From NCBI GenBank assembly GCA_023634235.1, contig JAMKCF010000003.1:23592742-23656741 (forward strand): DNA of 64,000 nucleotides. Direction: 5' to 3'. Origin of the DNA: Pisaster brevispinus. Its lineage: Eukaryota > Echinodermata > Asteroidea > Forcipulatida > Asteriidae. Positions 48,601-60,600 of the stretch are shown in pieces. Under the pieces are notes generated by a model. It was not told the origin of the DNA and made no database searches. It saw nothing but the letters and a program-made list of their open reading frames with translations. Position 1 is the stretch's first letter. Each line of letters opens with the position of its first letter. The position numbers were made by a program, and so were the translations under genes.

Positions 48601-51600
48601 ACAAAAATACATGGCTTTATTTTAGAGTTGTTGATTCTATGTTTACATGGGAACATTGGAGAATATAAATTTCGTCCCATACCTTTTCTTTGACCCTCTT
48701 GTTTTGAGCAGAAGTTTGTCAAATATTGCGGCCGCTTGCGGCTGTTCTGGGCATTTTGGAACAAGCCGCTTGCGGCCCGCTATGGTATCTAAAGGGTTAA
48801 GAGCTCTTTGATTCCAATTTTAGGGGCTAGCTGGAATACAATTCCCATCTTACAACAAGAGATGATTAGCCCTCTAAACTAAAAAGAACTCTCAGAATGT
48901 GAGAGGCACAACAACACCCTCACTTTTGCAGTGAAACCTTTTTCCTTCACTTATCAAAATACAGCACAAATTTTTACATATTTGATTTTGAAATGTTGAG
49001 AATACTTTGCCCAATATCGTTGCAATTAGAATTTTCTGCGAGAAATTGTTTCTCTTGTGGACTTACCGTCTGTGGGTGTAATAAGCCAGCTGTACAGATG
49101 TCCTGATGCAACTGAGAAATATAAGACATTGGCACTCTGCATACTGACTAGATCCAATATCTCGTCTACAGTCATCAAGACTGTGTCCATCACGTCCACA
49201 GGATTAGCATCGTCTCCCGACTGACGTCCCAGAAGCAGATCAACAAAGGCTCGAGTTCGACTCCTCTCAGCGACGGCCAGTGCTTCCTCTTGTCTGTCCA
49301 TTGCAACGAGGACCTTCTGAAGTGACTGATAGGATGCCGATTGTGACTCCAGGAGTGAGATCTTGTACTCGCTTCCGACTTGAGTCTCTCGCCAGATGGA
49401 CTCAAAGAGATCAGCTGCGCGGTAGAGTTGCTGCTGGGCCTCGTCCAAGTTTCCGTTGGACCACTGAGCAAGGCCAAGACGATGTCTGATTTTAGCCTCA
49501 TCTTCTTTCCGTCCCAGCTGATCTGCAATCTGAAGACCTTGGGTCAGGTAAGCGACAGCTTGCGAGAAGTTGCCGAGCGCATGGTGGACCCGACCCAGGC
49601 TGCTGTAGGCGAGAGCTTTGGCCACGCGGTCATTCACTTGAGCAGCTATACTGAGATGCTGCTCTTGGTACATAATTGCCTTCTGATAGTTCCCGAGAGA
49701 CTCATGAGTGACTCCGAGATTCCCAAATGCCCTTCCCTGGCAAGAGAGATTCTGGCTTTCCTCAGCGATATTCAAGTCCATCTGGTGGAATTCCAGCGCC
49801 TTTTCGTATTCACCCATCTGTTGGTAAACACCTCCTAGCCCGCAGGCGGCATCAGCCTGACCAGATTTATCATGCATCTCCTGAGCAATCTTCAACTGGT
49901 TCTCAAGGCATGAGATTGCTTGTTCAAAGTTCCCCATGATGCTGTGTAGACAGCCCAGCTCGCCGTACGCAGACGCTCGTGTGGACTCATCTTCCGTTTC
50001 GTGAGCCACGACGAGACGCTTCTCAAAACAAAACAGGGCCTGTTGCAGGTTCCCCATGGCCCGGTGAACATTCCCTAATCCACGGTAAGCCCGGTCCTGC
50101 TCTCTTGCATTCTTCATCCTCTGCGCAATTGCCAGATACTGGTCATAGTTCCTCACAGCCTCGTCATAATCTCCCAGCGCTTCGTAGCACTCTGCGAGAT
50201 TCCCAAAAGCACGCCCTCTGTCGTTCAAAACGCAGTTCCCCACCAGCTGCTCCAGGGTGGCGAGCTGCTCCTCAAAATATCCCAAGGCATCCTCAAAGAG
50301 GTTCATATTCATCTTGGAGATGCCAAGATTACCAAAGGCTTGGGCCTGCAAAGCACTATCTCTCAACTCATTGGCACGTTTCAGTTGCTCCTCGTAACAC
50401 TTGAAAGCGTCCAGGTACTTCCCAAGTGATGTATGGACGGCTCCCAGGTGGCTGTGAGCTTTGCACTCTCCCTTCAAATCATTCATCTCTTCACACAACT
50501 GCAACTCCTGCGTGTGATAAGCTAAAGCCTTATTATAGATCTTAATCTTTCGGTGGGCAGATCCAAGAGCGCCGTACGCGCATGCTTCTAGCGTTTTGTT
50601 ATTGACCTGCTTCGCTAACTGCAGTTGCTGATCGTAGAACTTAATAGCGCTGTCAGTGTCCGTCTGCGCCATGCATATATCCCCAAGGTTTCCAAGAGCA
50701 CGGAACTTGCCGCCAGCGTTCTTCATGTGGTGAGCGATAGTCAGGAAACACTTCTGACACTCACTGGCCCGTTTGAAGTTTCCCAACGTTCTGTAAGCCA
50801 GGCCTAGATTGCAGTAGGCTCGGCCAAGACTCACTTTGTCCTTCTGGTCCCGCGCCAGGACGAGATCCTTCTCATAGAAATGTACCGCCTCTTTATAGTT
50901 CCCTAACGAATAATGAGCAAACCCTAGGTTATGATAAGCCTTGCCTTGGCCTATCGGGTCGTTTAAACCTTTGGTGAGTTTCAGATACTTTTCGTAGTAC
51001 GGAAGTGCTTGCCTGAACTCTCCACGAGAGCTATGATAGTTTCCTAAATTACTCAGAGCCCGTCCTTCGCTCACTTGGTCTTTGAGTTCTCCAGCAATCT
51101 TTGCGTGGGATTGATAGTGTTCTAGAGCTTTCTCATGCATACCAAGAGCTTGGTACGCAACGGCCAAGTTCCCCTGAGTGCAGGCCTCCGAGGCCCTGTC
51201 GTTCACCTCACGTGATATAACCAACTCTTGCTTGTGGTACTTCACTGCCTGCTCTGGCTGTCCTAAAGCACTGTAGGCATTACCCATGTTACCGTAAGCC
51301 CTACCCTGTCCGGCCCGATCAGTGAGTTCCGTGACGATCATCAGATGCGCTTTATGAAGCTTGAGGGCAGTATCAAACTGTCCCTGTGACTGGTGGATGA
51401 TCCCTAGATTTGAGCAAGCCCTCCCTTCCATCGTTTTGTCCTTAGTACTCAGCGCAATGTTCAACTGCTGCTGGTGGCAGTGTTTGGCTTTCTCCAAGTC
51501 ACCGCTACACCTTGCTGCATGGCCCAGACCAGCAAATGCCCTGGCCTCAACTGTCCGATCCTGTAAGTTCTTGGCGATAGTCAGTACCTGATCATGGTAA

Positions 51601-54600
51601 GCAGCCGCCTTGGCATAGTCACTTTTATAATGGTAGGCACTCCCAAGATTGCTAAACGCCCGCGCCTCCTCGCTGCGATTATCCAACAATTTGGCAATCT
51701 CCAGATGTTGCTTGTGGCACTCCAGGGCGCTGTCAAACTCCCCGAGGGCGAGATGGACAGCTCCGACGTTGCCCACCTCTCTTGCTTCAAAGTGTTTATC
51801 GTTGAGTTGCTTGGCTAGGAGGACACATTGTTTGTGGCTTGCAAGGGCATTGGGGTAGTCACCAATGGCTGAATACACATGACCTACAACAAAGAAGAAA
51901 AGAAAATTCCTTATTTACTTATTGATCTAGACAGATATGTAATACAGTCCTTGGGTGCCCAGCAGACATGGCAGAACTTAGGCATTTATGTTCTTCCGGC
52001 TGGTAAGCAAATTCTCGCGCTTACTACAGCAGAACAAGTTGTGTAAGCATCTAGTCATTTCATAAACGATCAAGAAGATTTGACAGCGCACGTGCGCGTT
52101 CATAATAAATTTGCATTGTTGCGTGGCTCATCCACTTCAATGAACCGACAGCAAGAAAGCGGTGAGCGGGTAAGCAGTGGTTACGAATTCTGCCAATAAA
52201 TATTCCGTTTACACATTTTATGAAACTGGCCGCTGAACATTTACCACCGCAGAAGGCTGCTGGGATTATAGTGTATGCCTTTATTAACAATGGTGCATAA
52301 ATTTACTAAGGTTAGATGTATGTACAAGTATATCGCTAGACATAGCCCCCCCCCCTTTTTATGATTTGCCATTCCGACGCAGAATTTCCTACACTGACTC
52401 AATGTCTGAGAAACAACAAGCATTACAACTTAGTATTCTCCAACCATAATTGTGCACATTACATGTTTTAACTACTTCCTGGAAGACTGACACCCTTTTC
52501 CGACTCAGTCCGCTCATTTACAGTCACCTATAAATGAACCTGCCAGAAATCTTCCAACTATTTACTAAACATACCAAGTGCTTCACTGCAAGAAACTCGT
52601 ACATGCATATCAGTTTGCCAACACAGAGCAGGAACGTGTTTCAAGAAACTCTATTCAGCCACTTCAGTTACCTGTTTTCGAGACCTAAGGCAACGTTCCG
52701 ATTCTATCTATTTATCGGAGACAGTACGCTCAGATTTAATGGAACATTTGAAGATAAAGACTTCCTGTAATATCTTTTGAATCACAAACAGGGAGACTAC
52801 ATTATCAGGTAGGGTTAAAATGCAGGCCTGAACCAAGATAACTCCCTTGAGTTGTATGCTAGGATCCTTCCTCATTCTAACAAAATCCAACACCATTCAG
52901 TAACTCAACACCCAAACTGTTGGACTCTGATTATTGGTGGTATGCCTGAACCCATGTAATACATAATCAGTTTCCTAGTGCAGTCCTCAGTCCAACACCA
53001 TTCAGTAACTCAACACCCCAACTGTTGGACTCTGATTATGGTGGTATGCCTGAACCCATGTAAAGCATAATCAGTTTACTAGTGCAGTCCTCGGTCCAAC
53101 ACCATTCAGTCACTCAACGCCCAAACTGTTGGACTCCGATTATGGTGGTATGCCTGATCTCACTTTAAGCATGACCAGTTTACTAGTACAGTTCCTAGCC
53201 CAACGCTATTTGATACAGTAAATCCCTCTAAACAAATTTTGAAAAAGATGATGCTGTTTCGAAACTAATATGCTGCAGAAAAAACGGGGAAAAAATACAT
53301 ATAACAAGCAAAACTGTTTGGGCATGTCTGATGGACGTGCGATAATGCCTAGATTCCGACAACAATTCATTTTTCATTTTTTCATTCACCATGATTAATC
53401 ACTGGCATTTTTTTCTTCAGGCAATACCTTAAATGAAAGCTTGTAACTTTCCTGAACCTATAACACTACCTACTTAAAATTTAAATCAAAAATTTCAGGT
53501 CAAATTGGCCAAAAATTGGGCCAAGCATCCTCCAGCCTTTCAAATTAAATATCAAATCTTATGAAAACACTACTTAACAATCCCATCTTAGAAGGAAGTG
53601 ATTGATATGGGGAAAGAAGAAGCTAGATTCAGCACCATTACCCAGGCAAAGAAGAGATAAGTACGAAGTGTACTCATAGGAATGATCAAATATCTTTAAG
53701 ATGCAAAAGCTTTAAACCCCTACAGTAGTTTCCCAATCAACAGACTTATCACTGTGCTCCTTGGGGAAAAACTCTTTATTTCTGCCGATTTTTCCATCCA
53801 GCAATTTTTTTCAGCTTTTTACCTGATGAGTTTGAAATAAAATTACTGCAAATCATCTCGTGGGCATATTATTTGCTTTTATCAATTAATGCTCATCTTT
53901 CTTGAGTAAACAGGTGAAAATTACAACAACAAAAATTTACCTCTGGTTGTACTTTTTCACAGTTTTTTCAAACAATAAACCACAGTTTTGTTCAATTTTT
54001 TGTTTTGCTATAAATTTTCATTTCCTGAAATAACCTTTAAGAGTGTTAGATATTTTAACTGTTTACTGTTCTTAATAATTTTGTTAGATTTAAAGTGCAT
54101 TGTTCTTGGAGTTTTCCAGTCATTTTTTCAGAAAGTTAGTTTTCTGAAATGTTTGTTTATATAAAGTTCTGTAGAACTTATAAAGCATTCAGGTTGGCTC
54201 TGTGGTTTTTTCCCTGTCATTCAGCTCCCTGACCTGGTTCGAATCCCGACCAGAGCCTTGCATCTGAATTGGGTTTTGCAGTCCCTACCTGTTTGCGGGT
54301 GTTCGATATTTTGGGTTTTCCTCCCACATCTAAAACTGACATTACATGTACATGTACATGTACTTCATTATCTTCTCTGCACAGGTATCTTTCGAGTCTA
54401 CAGGTCACAGTAATGCATTCCCTTTGAGGGTTTCATTACCAGAAAGATATATGTATACTTTTTGAGGCTTTGCATGGCGAGGTATCAATGTATATTCTGT
54501 TTGCGGTAACACCATGTGTATATCTACTAGCTGTGTAGATTTGTTCTTAGAGAACTAGGTCTTGCTTTTTATTCTACTGCCGCGGAGTAGATTTTGAAAA

Positions 54601-57600
54601 ATCGGGAGACTACTTCGGGAGATTACTTAGTTCTGAAAAGAACTGTCCAGCTTATAAGCTACTACCTGGGCAGAGGGTAGGAAATCGGCCGGGACTACTA
54701 CTTTAGCTTGAAAGTGGATCGGATCGAGGGGACTTCTCGCTATTAACTTCACTGCCGCGGAGTGAGTTCTTAATTGGTCTCAACGTTTCGACTAGCTTGC
54801 TCTAGTCATCGTCAGGAGACTGACAGAAAGATATGATAATAAATCTAATATAAAGGTTCAACAAACTAGAAGGCTGAGAGTGTTTGCAGAAACTAATAAT
54901 AAAAACACATTTCAATCACAACCCATAAACAAAGAAGAGAGCAACAAGAGCACTACAATCCCTTGACAGACCCATAAATTGTTTTTCTTTTAATCTAACA
55001 AGCATCTACTTAAGTATCACATTCTTACGAAGAAAAAAAAATTAAGAAAGAAAAGAGAGAGAAAAAAAGGGACCTTGCTTTTCAAACTGAATCATTCTAC
55101 ATTCATTGACAGTCTCCATACCATTACTTCAAGACAAGGAAAGGAGAGGGTAATTTGAGGCAAGTAGCTCCCCATGGGATCCAGACTACATTAGGAAGTA
55201 TTCTGGGAGTCTGGAGGATAACCTAGCTACCGAGGCAATCTCATCAGCTCTTTTGAACATCTCAATCATGGCACACGAGGACCCTGTGGCATTTTTTGAG
55301 AAGTAGATTTCTTTTTCTATGACTTTGGTTTGGGAGGGGGGGTGGATGGGGAGTGGAAATGAAACAGCTTTTAAGTCGGTTAATCCAAAGATCCAGATTT
55401 CATTTCGAACAAGCTTCAGAGGCTTTAGTGTTTTGAATTAATGATAGAGCGATTTTGCAGACGGAACTGGTGAGATAATATTTCTTAAAGTGAGAGTAAA
55501 CCTTTTGGTAATTACTCAAACAAAATTAATGATCATAAAAACTTACTTGGCAAGAAGCACTGCAGCTGTTGAAAATGTAAAACATTTTGAGAAACGATGC
55601 ACTTCAAAGGAAAGTGGTTTTAGAGAGAGGGACCCTCAAAAACATTCAATCTGAGAAGCGTTTCTGTATGAAGCGTTCCTCAGATTATGTATTTCTATGA
55701 CGGATTATTTTTCCTGCGTGGACAAAACCGCTCCAGTTTTTCGGCAGTGTCTCGAAAACGCTACCATCTCTTGAAATGAAGTTTTCACAGGTTAGTCTTA
55801 TTGTATATGTGTAGATCTTCATTTATGTGGGATTAAAACAACTGAATGGTTCCAAAAACCAAAGGTATACTTTGCCTTTAAAGAACAAGTTTCTCAGGGA
55901 TCGAAAACTAGGAGAAATCCACAAGACTGCAAGGGTTTGTAGCTCTTATTTTTTTTACTGGACAGGATTTCTTTTCACCAGACCAGAATCAAATTCAGAA
56001 AAACTATCTTTGACACAGTTTTGAACAATAAACTGTTTCCATTTGAACTGAGTGAAGATATCTCACTTGACTTTATGCATAAGTGCAATGTAGGGGGCCT
56101 ATACCTCCATGTTCAACAACACTGAGAGATGTTTATCAGACTCAACTCAAAGTAAAATTTTGAACATATTTGTTTTCTCTTTTCTATATTAGGGCTAAAG
56201 ATATTACAGAGTGAGGTATTGTTATTCAATTGAAAGACACACTTTACTGGCCCGATGCTAAAACCACAGGTAAGTAGATTAGGAGCCCTGGTTTAAGGAG
56301 GGGTGGGGGGGGGGGGGGGTGGAGGGGTGGAGGACACAGGGCACTATGTCAGCCCTTGCAATCAACTGCAATCACAATCAACTGCAATCACAATCAACTG
56401 ATATCCAGCCACGTGTGTTTGCCCTGTTTTGAGGATTCCAAACTTCCATTTGTGACAAAGGTATCCTAAACCAAACCAAACTAGGCGGACTTTGAGCTGC
56501 AATTTCATGGTGTTTCATGGTTGTTTTTTACACTACTGCCATGTTTGATGATACCAGACTGGAAATGAACAATGTTTGATCGTGTGCAATTTCTAAAATT
56601 CCAACTATCATCATCCTGTAATTTCTCCCCCTTTTTTTTTTTTATGTACGAATCCAGTCCCTGCAGACCATCAGAAACAGAATACTTCACCCAGCCCCTT
56701 CTCTGCCTCTAGCAGCAGGTCCCAGCATCTAGCACTGAACATGCTTCCAATGACCTCGCATGACCCCCAAGGAGCTCTTACGGCAGCTGTTCCGAACCAG
56801 TCCACTCTTAACACCCCATCCATGACCCCCGATGACCCCATGACCCCATCCATCCCCAATGTGAAAAGAACTTGCAACTGGCAAATATTGTGTTTCCAAT
56901 TTTGGAGGGGGGTTTCTCAACCTGGAAATGGTGGAATGCCCCACTAGAGGAGCCTGTGAAAACAGCCGGGTGGATGCACTTGGTAAATATTGTGACTGCG
57001 ACCGAGGTGGAATTCAAGACTGCTTGTGCTTTGGATCCAATACACTCAGGACCAGGGGATAGGGGTGTGGGATAGTGAAGAAAAAGCCATTACTGAATAT
57101 TGGGCGATATATATGTAACCCATACGTGTGTGAGTGTGTGTTTTCATCTAAATTGATCCACTGTGCATAAAAAGACTTGCAGTAACCATGGAAAGCATTT
57201 GTAATGGAGAAGTGAATGAATGCAGTTTATACTGAAACAATTTCCAATCAGAATTGAAAACTACACGAAACAGGATACAAAAAACCGAAAACCTCAAAAA
57301 ATGTTGACAACAATTTGTTATGAGAGTGGAATGAATGCTAAAATACGATGCAACTTGATTATATTTACATGTAGCAGGGATGTGATAAGGCTGTTGAAAA
57401 AAAAACCTGAACTGTGAGCGCAATGCGCGAAAGCTTGCGAGCCAGAAACCTACTCAATATATACTTTTATCTTTGGTTTTAAAATCCCTATTCTGCAACC
57501 TGGGGCGTTATGGTTTTATCTTTGTTTTTATAAATTTGATCTTAATAAAAACAAATAATTTTATTTTATTATTATTTTTTTTTTAGTGTCAAAAATCCAC

Positions 57601-60600
57601 ATTTCTGGAAAAAACAGAGAAATCACATCCCTGATTTAGTTAAATATCTACAGTCGTGCTTTTTTTTAAAATGTGGAATAGTACACTGGTATGCAGACCC
57701 TATACTTCACTGAGGCAATAGAGACAACTTGCCTCCATGCCCCCGGTCATTGCCTTGGTGCCCCTTAAAATGTTGCAGAAGAAATTTAAAACTCCCAGTG
57801 ATAGAGCTGCTTTGCTCTTATGAGAATGAAGTGTGGTGGACGGGGCTTTAACGGATCCGTCTATTTATGATTAAGATTTACCTAAGCTACTGAGTGCAGC
57901 GGCAGCGGTGTTCCTATCCTTCTGCTTCATGGCGAGTACCAGTTGGAACCGATGGTGGGTCAACGCTTCCTTGTAGTTACTCTTCGAGAAGAACGCTGCC
58001 CCCAGGTTCCCGTGTGCTCTGCATTCACCGATTTGATCGCCTGGACGGGAAAGTAGAGTGTGAAATCAGATGAAAATGGAGAAATATTACTGCACTGTGA
58101 TACCTTTGATGATACATTGGCCAATAGACCCTTCCCATGAAATATGAAAATTGCACATCGTGCATGCGCACGAACACTTTGGTTGGCAAAATGAGGAGAC
58201 ATCGCGCCTTTTTTTTTTTATTGGACTGATGGTGGTGTGACGCGCACGAGTTTGTGCGTCTGCATAGTGCACACCTCTATGGCGTTTGCCAACCGAGAGA
58301 GCATGTAAAGGTAATTAGCATATTCCATGGGCAGGGTCTTTTAATGAAGACAATCAAAGAGCAACACTAGCGGTTTGCATAACATTGCGCCCTCTACAGT
58401 TTGCCAAGGAAAGGCCTTGTTTGCAGTGCATCATGGGAAAAGGTTGACAAGTTTTTAGTTGTCTCACAGCAGCCAACAAATGACCCAATTGTTTAAGCTC
58501 AATCATAGTTTGCAAAGCAGCGAGGTTGAATTTGTCAGTTTTTAAAACACAAGACGTTGTTTTTTGTGAGGCAGGTGAATGTTTTTCGCATTCATGTCAG
58601 TCATTTTAAGGTCTTAAAAACACCCCGAAGGGTGCTAAGTTGCGAGTTTGATTATTTTGTTGTTGTACATTTCCATTACAGCAACCTGAGTTGATGATGA
58701 AGTCTGACCCTCCTTAAAGCTAACCCCTAATTACTTGTTATTGAGGCCAATGATGACCGGTCACTGCCCAGTCAAACAATGTGAAGATTGATGGATCCCA
58801 GGCAAAGTCACCCCCCCCCCCCATATAAAATATTATGCTTCGCATATTTTGATACTTGACAGTGTAGATTGGTAATTACAATGATTGATGTGGTGTGTAG
58901 TGAGTAGGTGAAAGAATCAGAGTAGGCTGATGTTTTTTTTGTGTGGTTTTTTTTAGGTTGTGGGACAAGCCTTACTCATTGTGATTGACTACACTGACCG
59001 ATTTTACAATTTCCATTTACTGCTCTGAATCTTCATGTAGTGCGGTTTGCGGACACAACTCTCTCTATGAGTTGCTGGCGGTTTCTGAAAACAACCGATG
59101 GTGTGACAACTCGACGTTTCAATCTGGACTCTGTTGTTGTATAACTGCTTTTGTGCTGCCAATGAGGTTAGCTGACATGTAGACTTACTACAATTGGTCT
59201 CTGGGTTTTTTTCCCAGGATTTTCTCAAAATTGTAGGACATTTTGGACCCAAATTTTGCAAGCTCGGCCAGAAGCAAGGTTAATTGAAACAAGGTCCTTG
59301 GAATGTTATTTTCCTTTGTTTATGTTTGGTTTTTTTAACAACACCGTTGTGCAATCTGCAGAATTTTTAAAAGGTTTTATTGGATGTTTTCTTTGATCTG
59401 ATCACGTGTAAAACTAACTTGGAAGCGCGGGTTGGGTTCAAATTTCCTGGGAATTTCAAGGGGTTTTATTTCCTGGGAATTGGCTCCGTAGTGTGAAAAA
59501 GGGTTTACGTCTTTCAGGGAAAGTCCAATTTATTTATCTCTTCTAGAAAGAAGGGTTGGCTCTGAAAAGATCCAGTTGATTTTGCTGTGTGACGTGAAGA
59601 AGGCGTAAGGCTCTGTCTTTCTCCCAGGCACACAGAGTTATTGGGACTTTTTTGTCCTAGTAACAGAAAGCCGTAAGCAATGAAATCAATCTCTCAAAAA
59701 GAAATGGCATTACTGTTATATTTTTGTTGCTACTGTAGAATTACCCCCCAAAGACATGTTTTACCCATTCCCATGCGGAATTTAACCAATGACTTTATGA
59801 ATGGCAGAAAACCGACCGAACCTTCACACTCATTTTCACCCATCAATTTCACCCATCAATTTTACTTATGCCCTTTTTCAGGCTACAACTTTCATTATGT
59901 TCTCCTTCCAAGCACGCGACGATTTGTTCTCCAAATTGTAACTAACTTTGGGTTTGAACAAACACAAATTGACTGGAGCGGGACTTGAACCAACGACCTC
60001 CGGATTAACGTACCGGCGCTCTACCAACTGAGCTATCCAGCACGATGTTGGCGGTCTCCCTATTTAGTCCATATCTTTGTTCGTGGGTGCCAGTCAGAAG
60101 CCATACAACCCGCCAGCTGCCGTGTAGCCAGGGATTTGAACTAGTCTGCTCATGTCATCATCAGGAGACTAAGCGATACAGGTATGTCATGTACATGTAC
60201 AAGTACATGACCCAATACTGTCAGTGTGATTGAGTGTACAAGCAGGCAGGGTTTGTGGCCTCCCCTCTGTATGCTTCAGAGAGAGTGAAGTGGGTTGGGG
60301 TTGGGTGACTCTCCTCTGGTAGTGGAGCCACCATGATCCCATTCTCTCAACCTCCAGGGAGCAGTTTCAAACATTAACCGGGGTTATATCGGTAGTAGGG
60401 GTTACCCTAAATGGCTCCAGTTCATTGGTAATGACTCTCTGCTTGTCACCAATGGGATTTGGTATTTCTTTTTATAGGACGTGCATCTAGTTTTCAAAGG
60501 GCCGTTTAAGAACCCTTGTAGAATAACAGTTTTCTTCGCGTGTGAAACTGTCATCATTCTGTAACACTTATCAAACTTGGGCTCTCTCTCTCTCAATGTA

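Noticed and set aside
59979..60050. Possible functional tRNA gene (minus strand)
   Set aside because: A and B boxes are good, but the anticodon loop is irregular, and the flanks match SINE copies at 39.1 and 61.8 kb.
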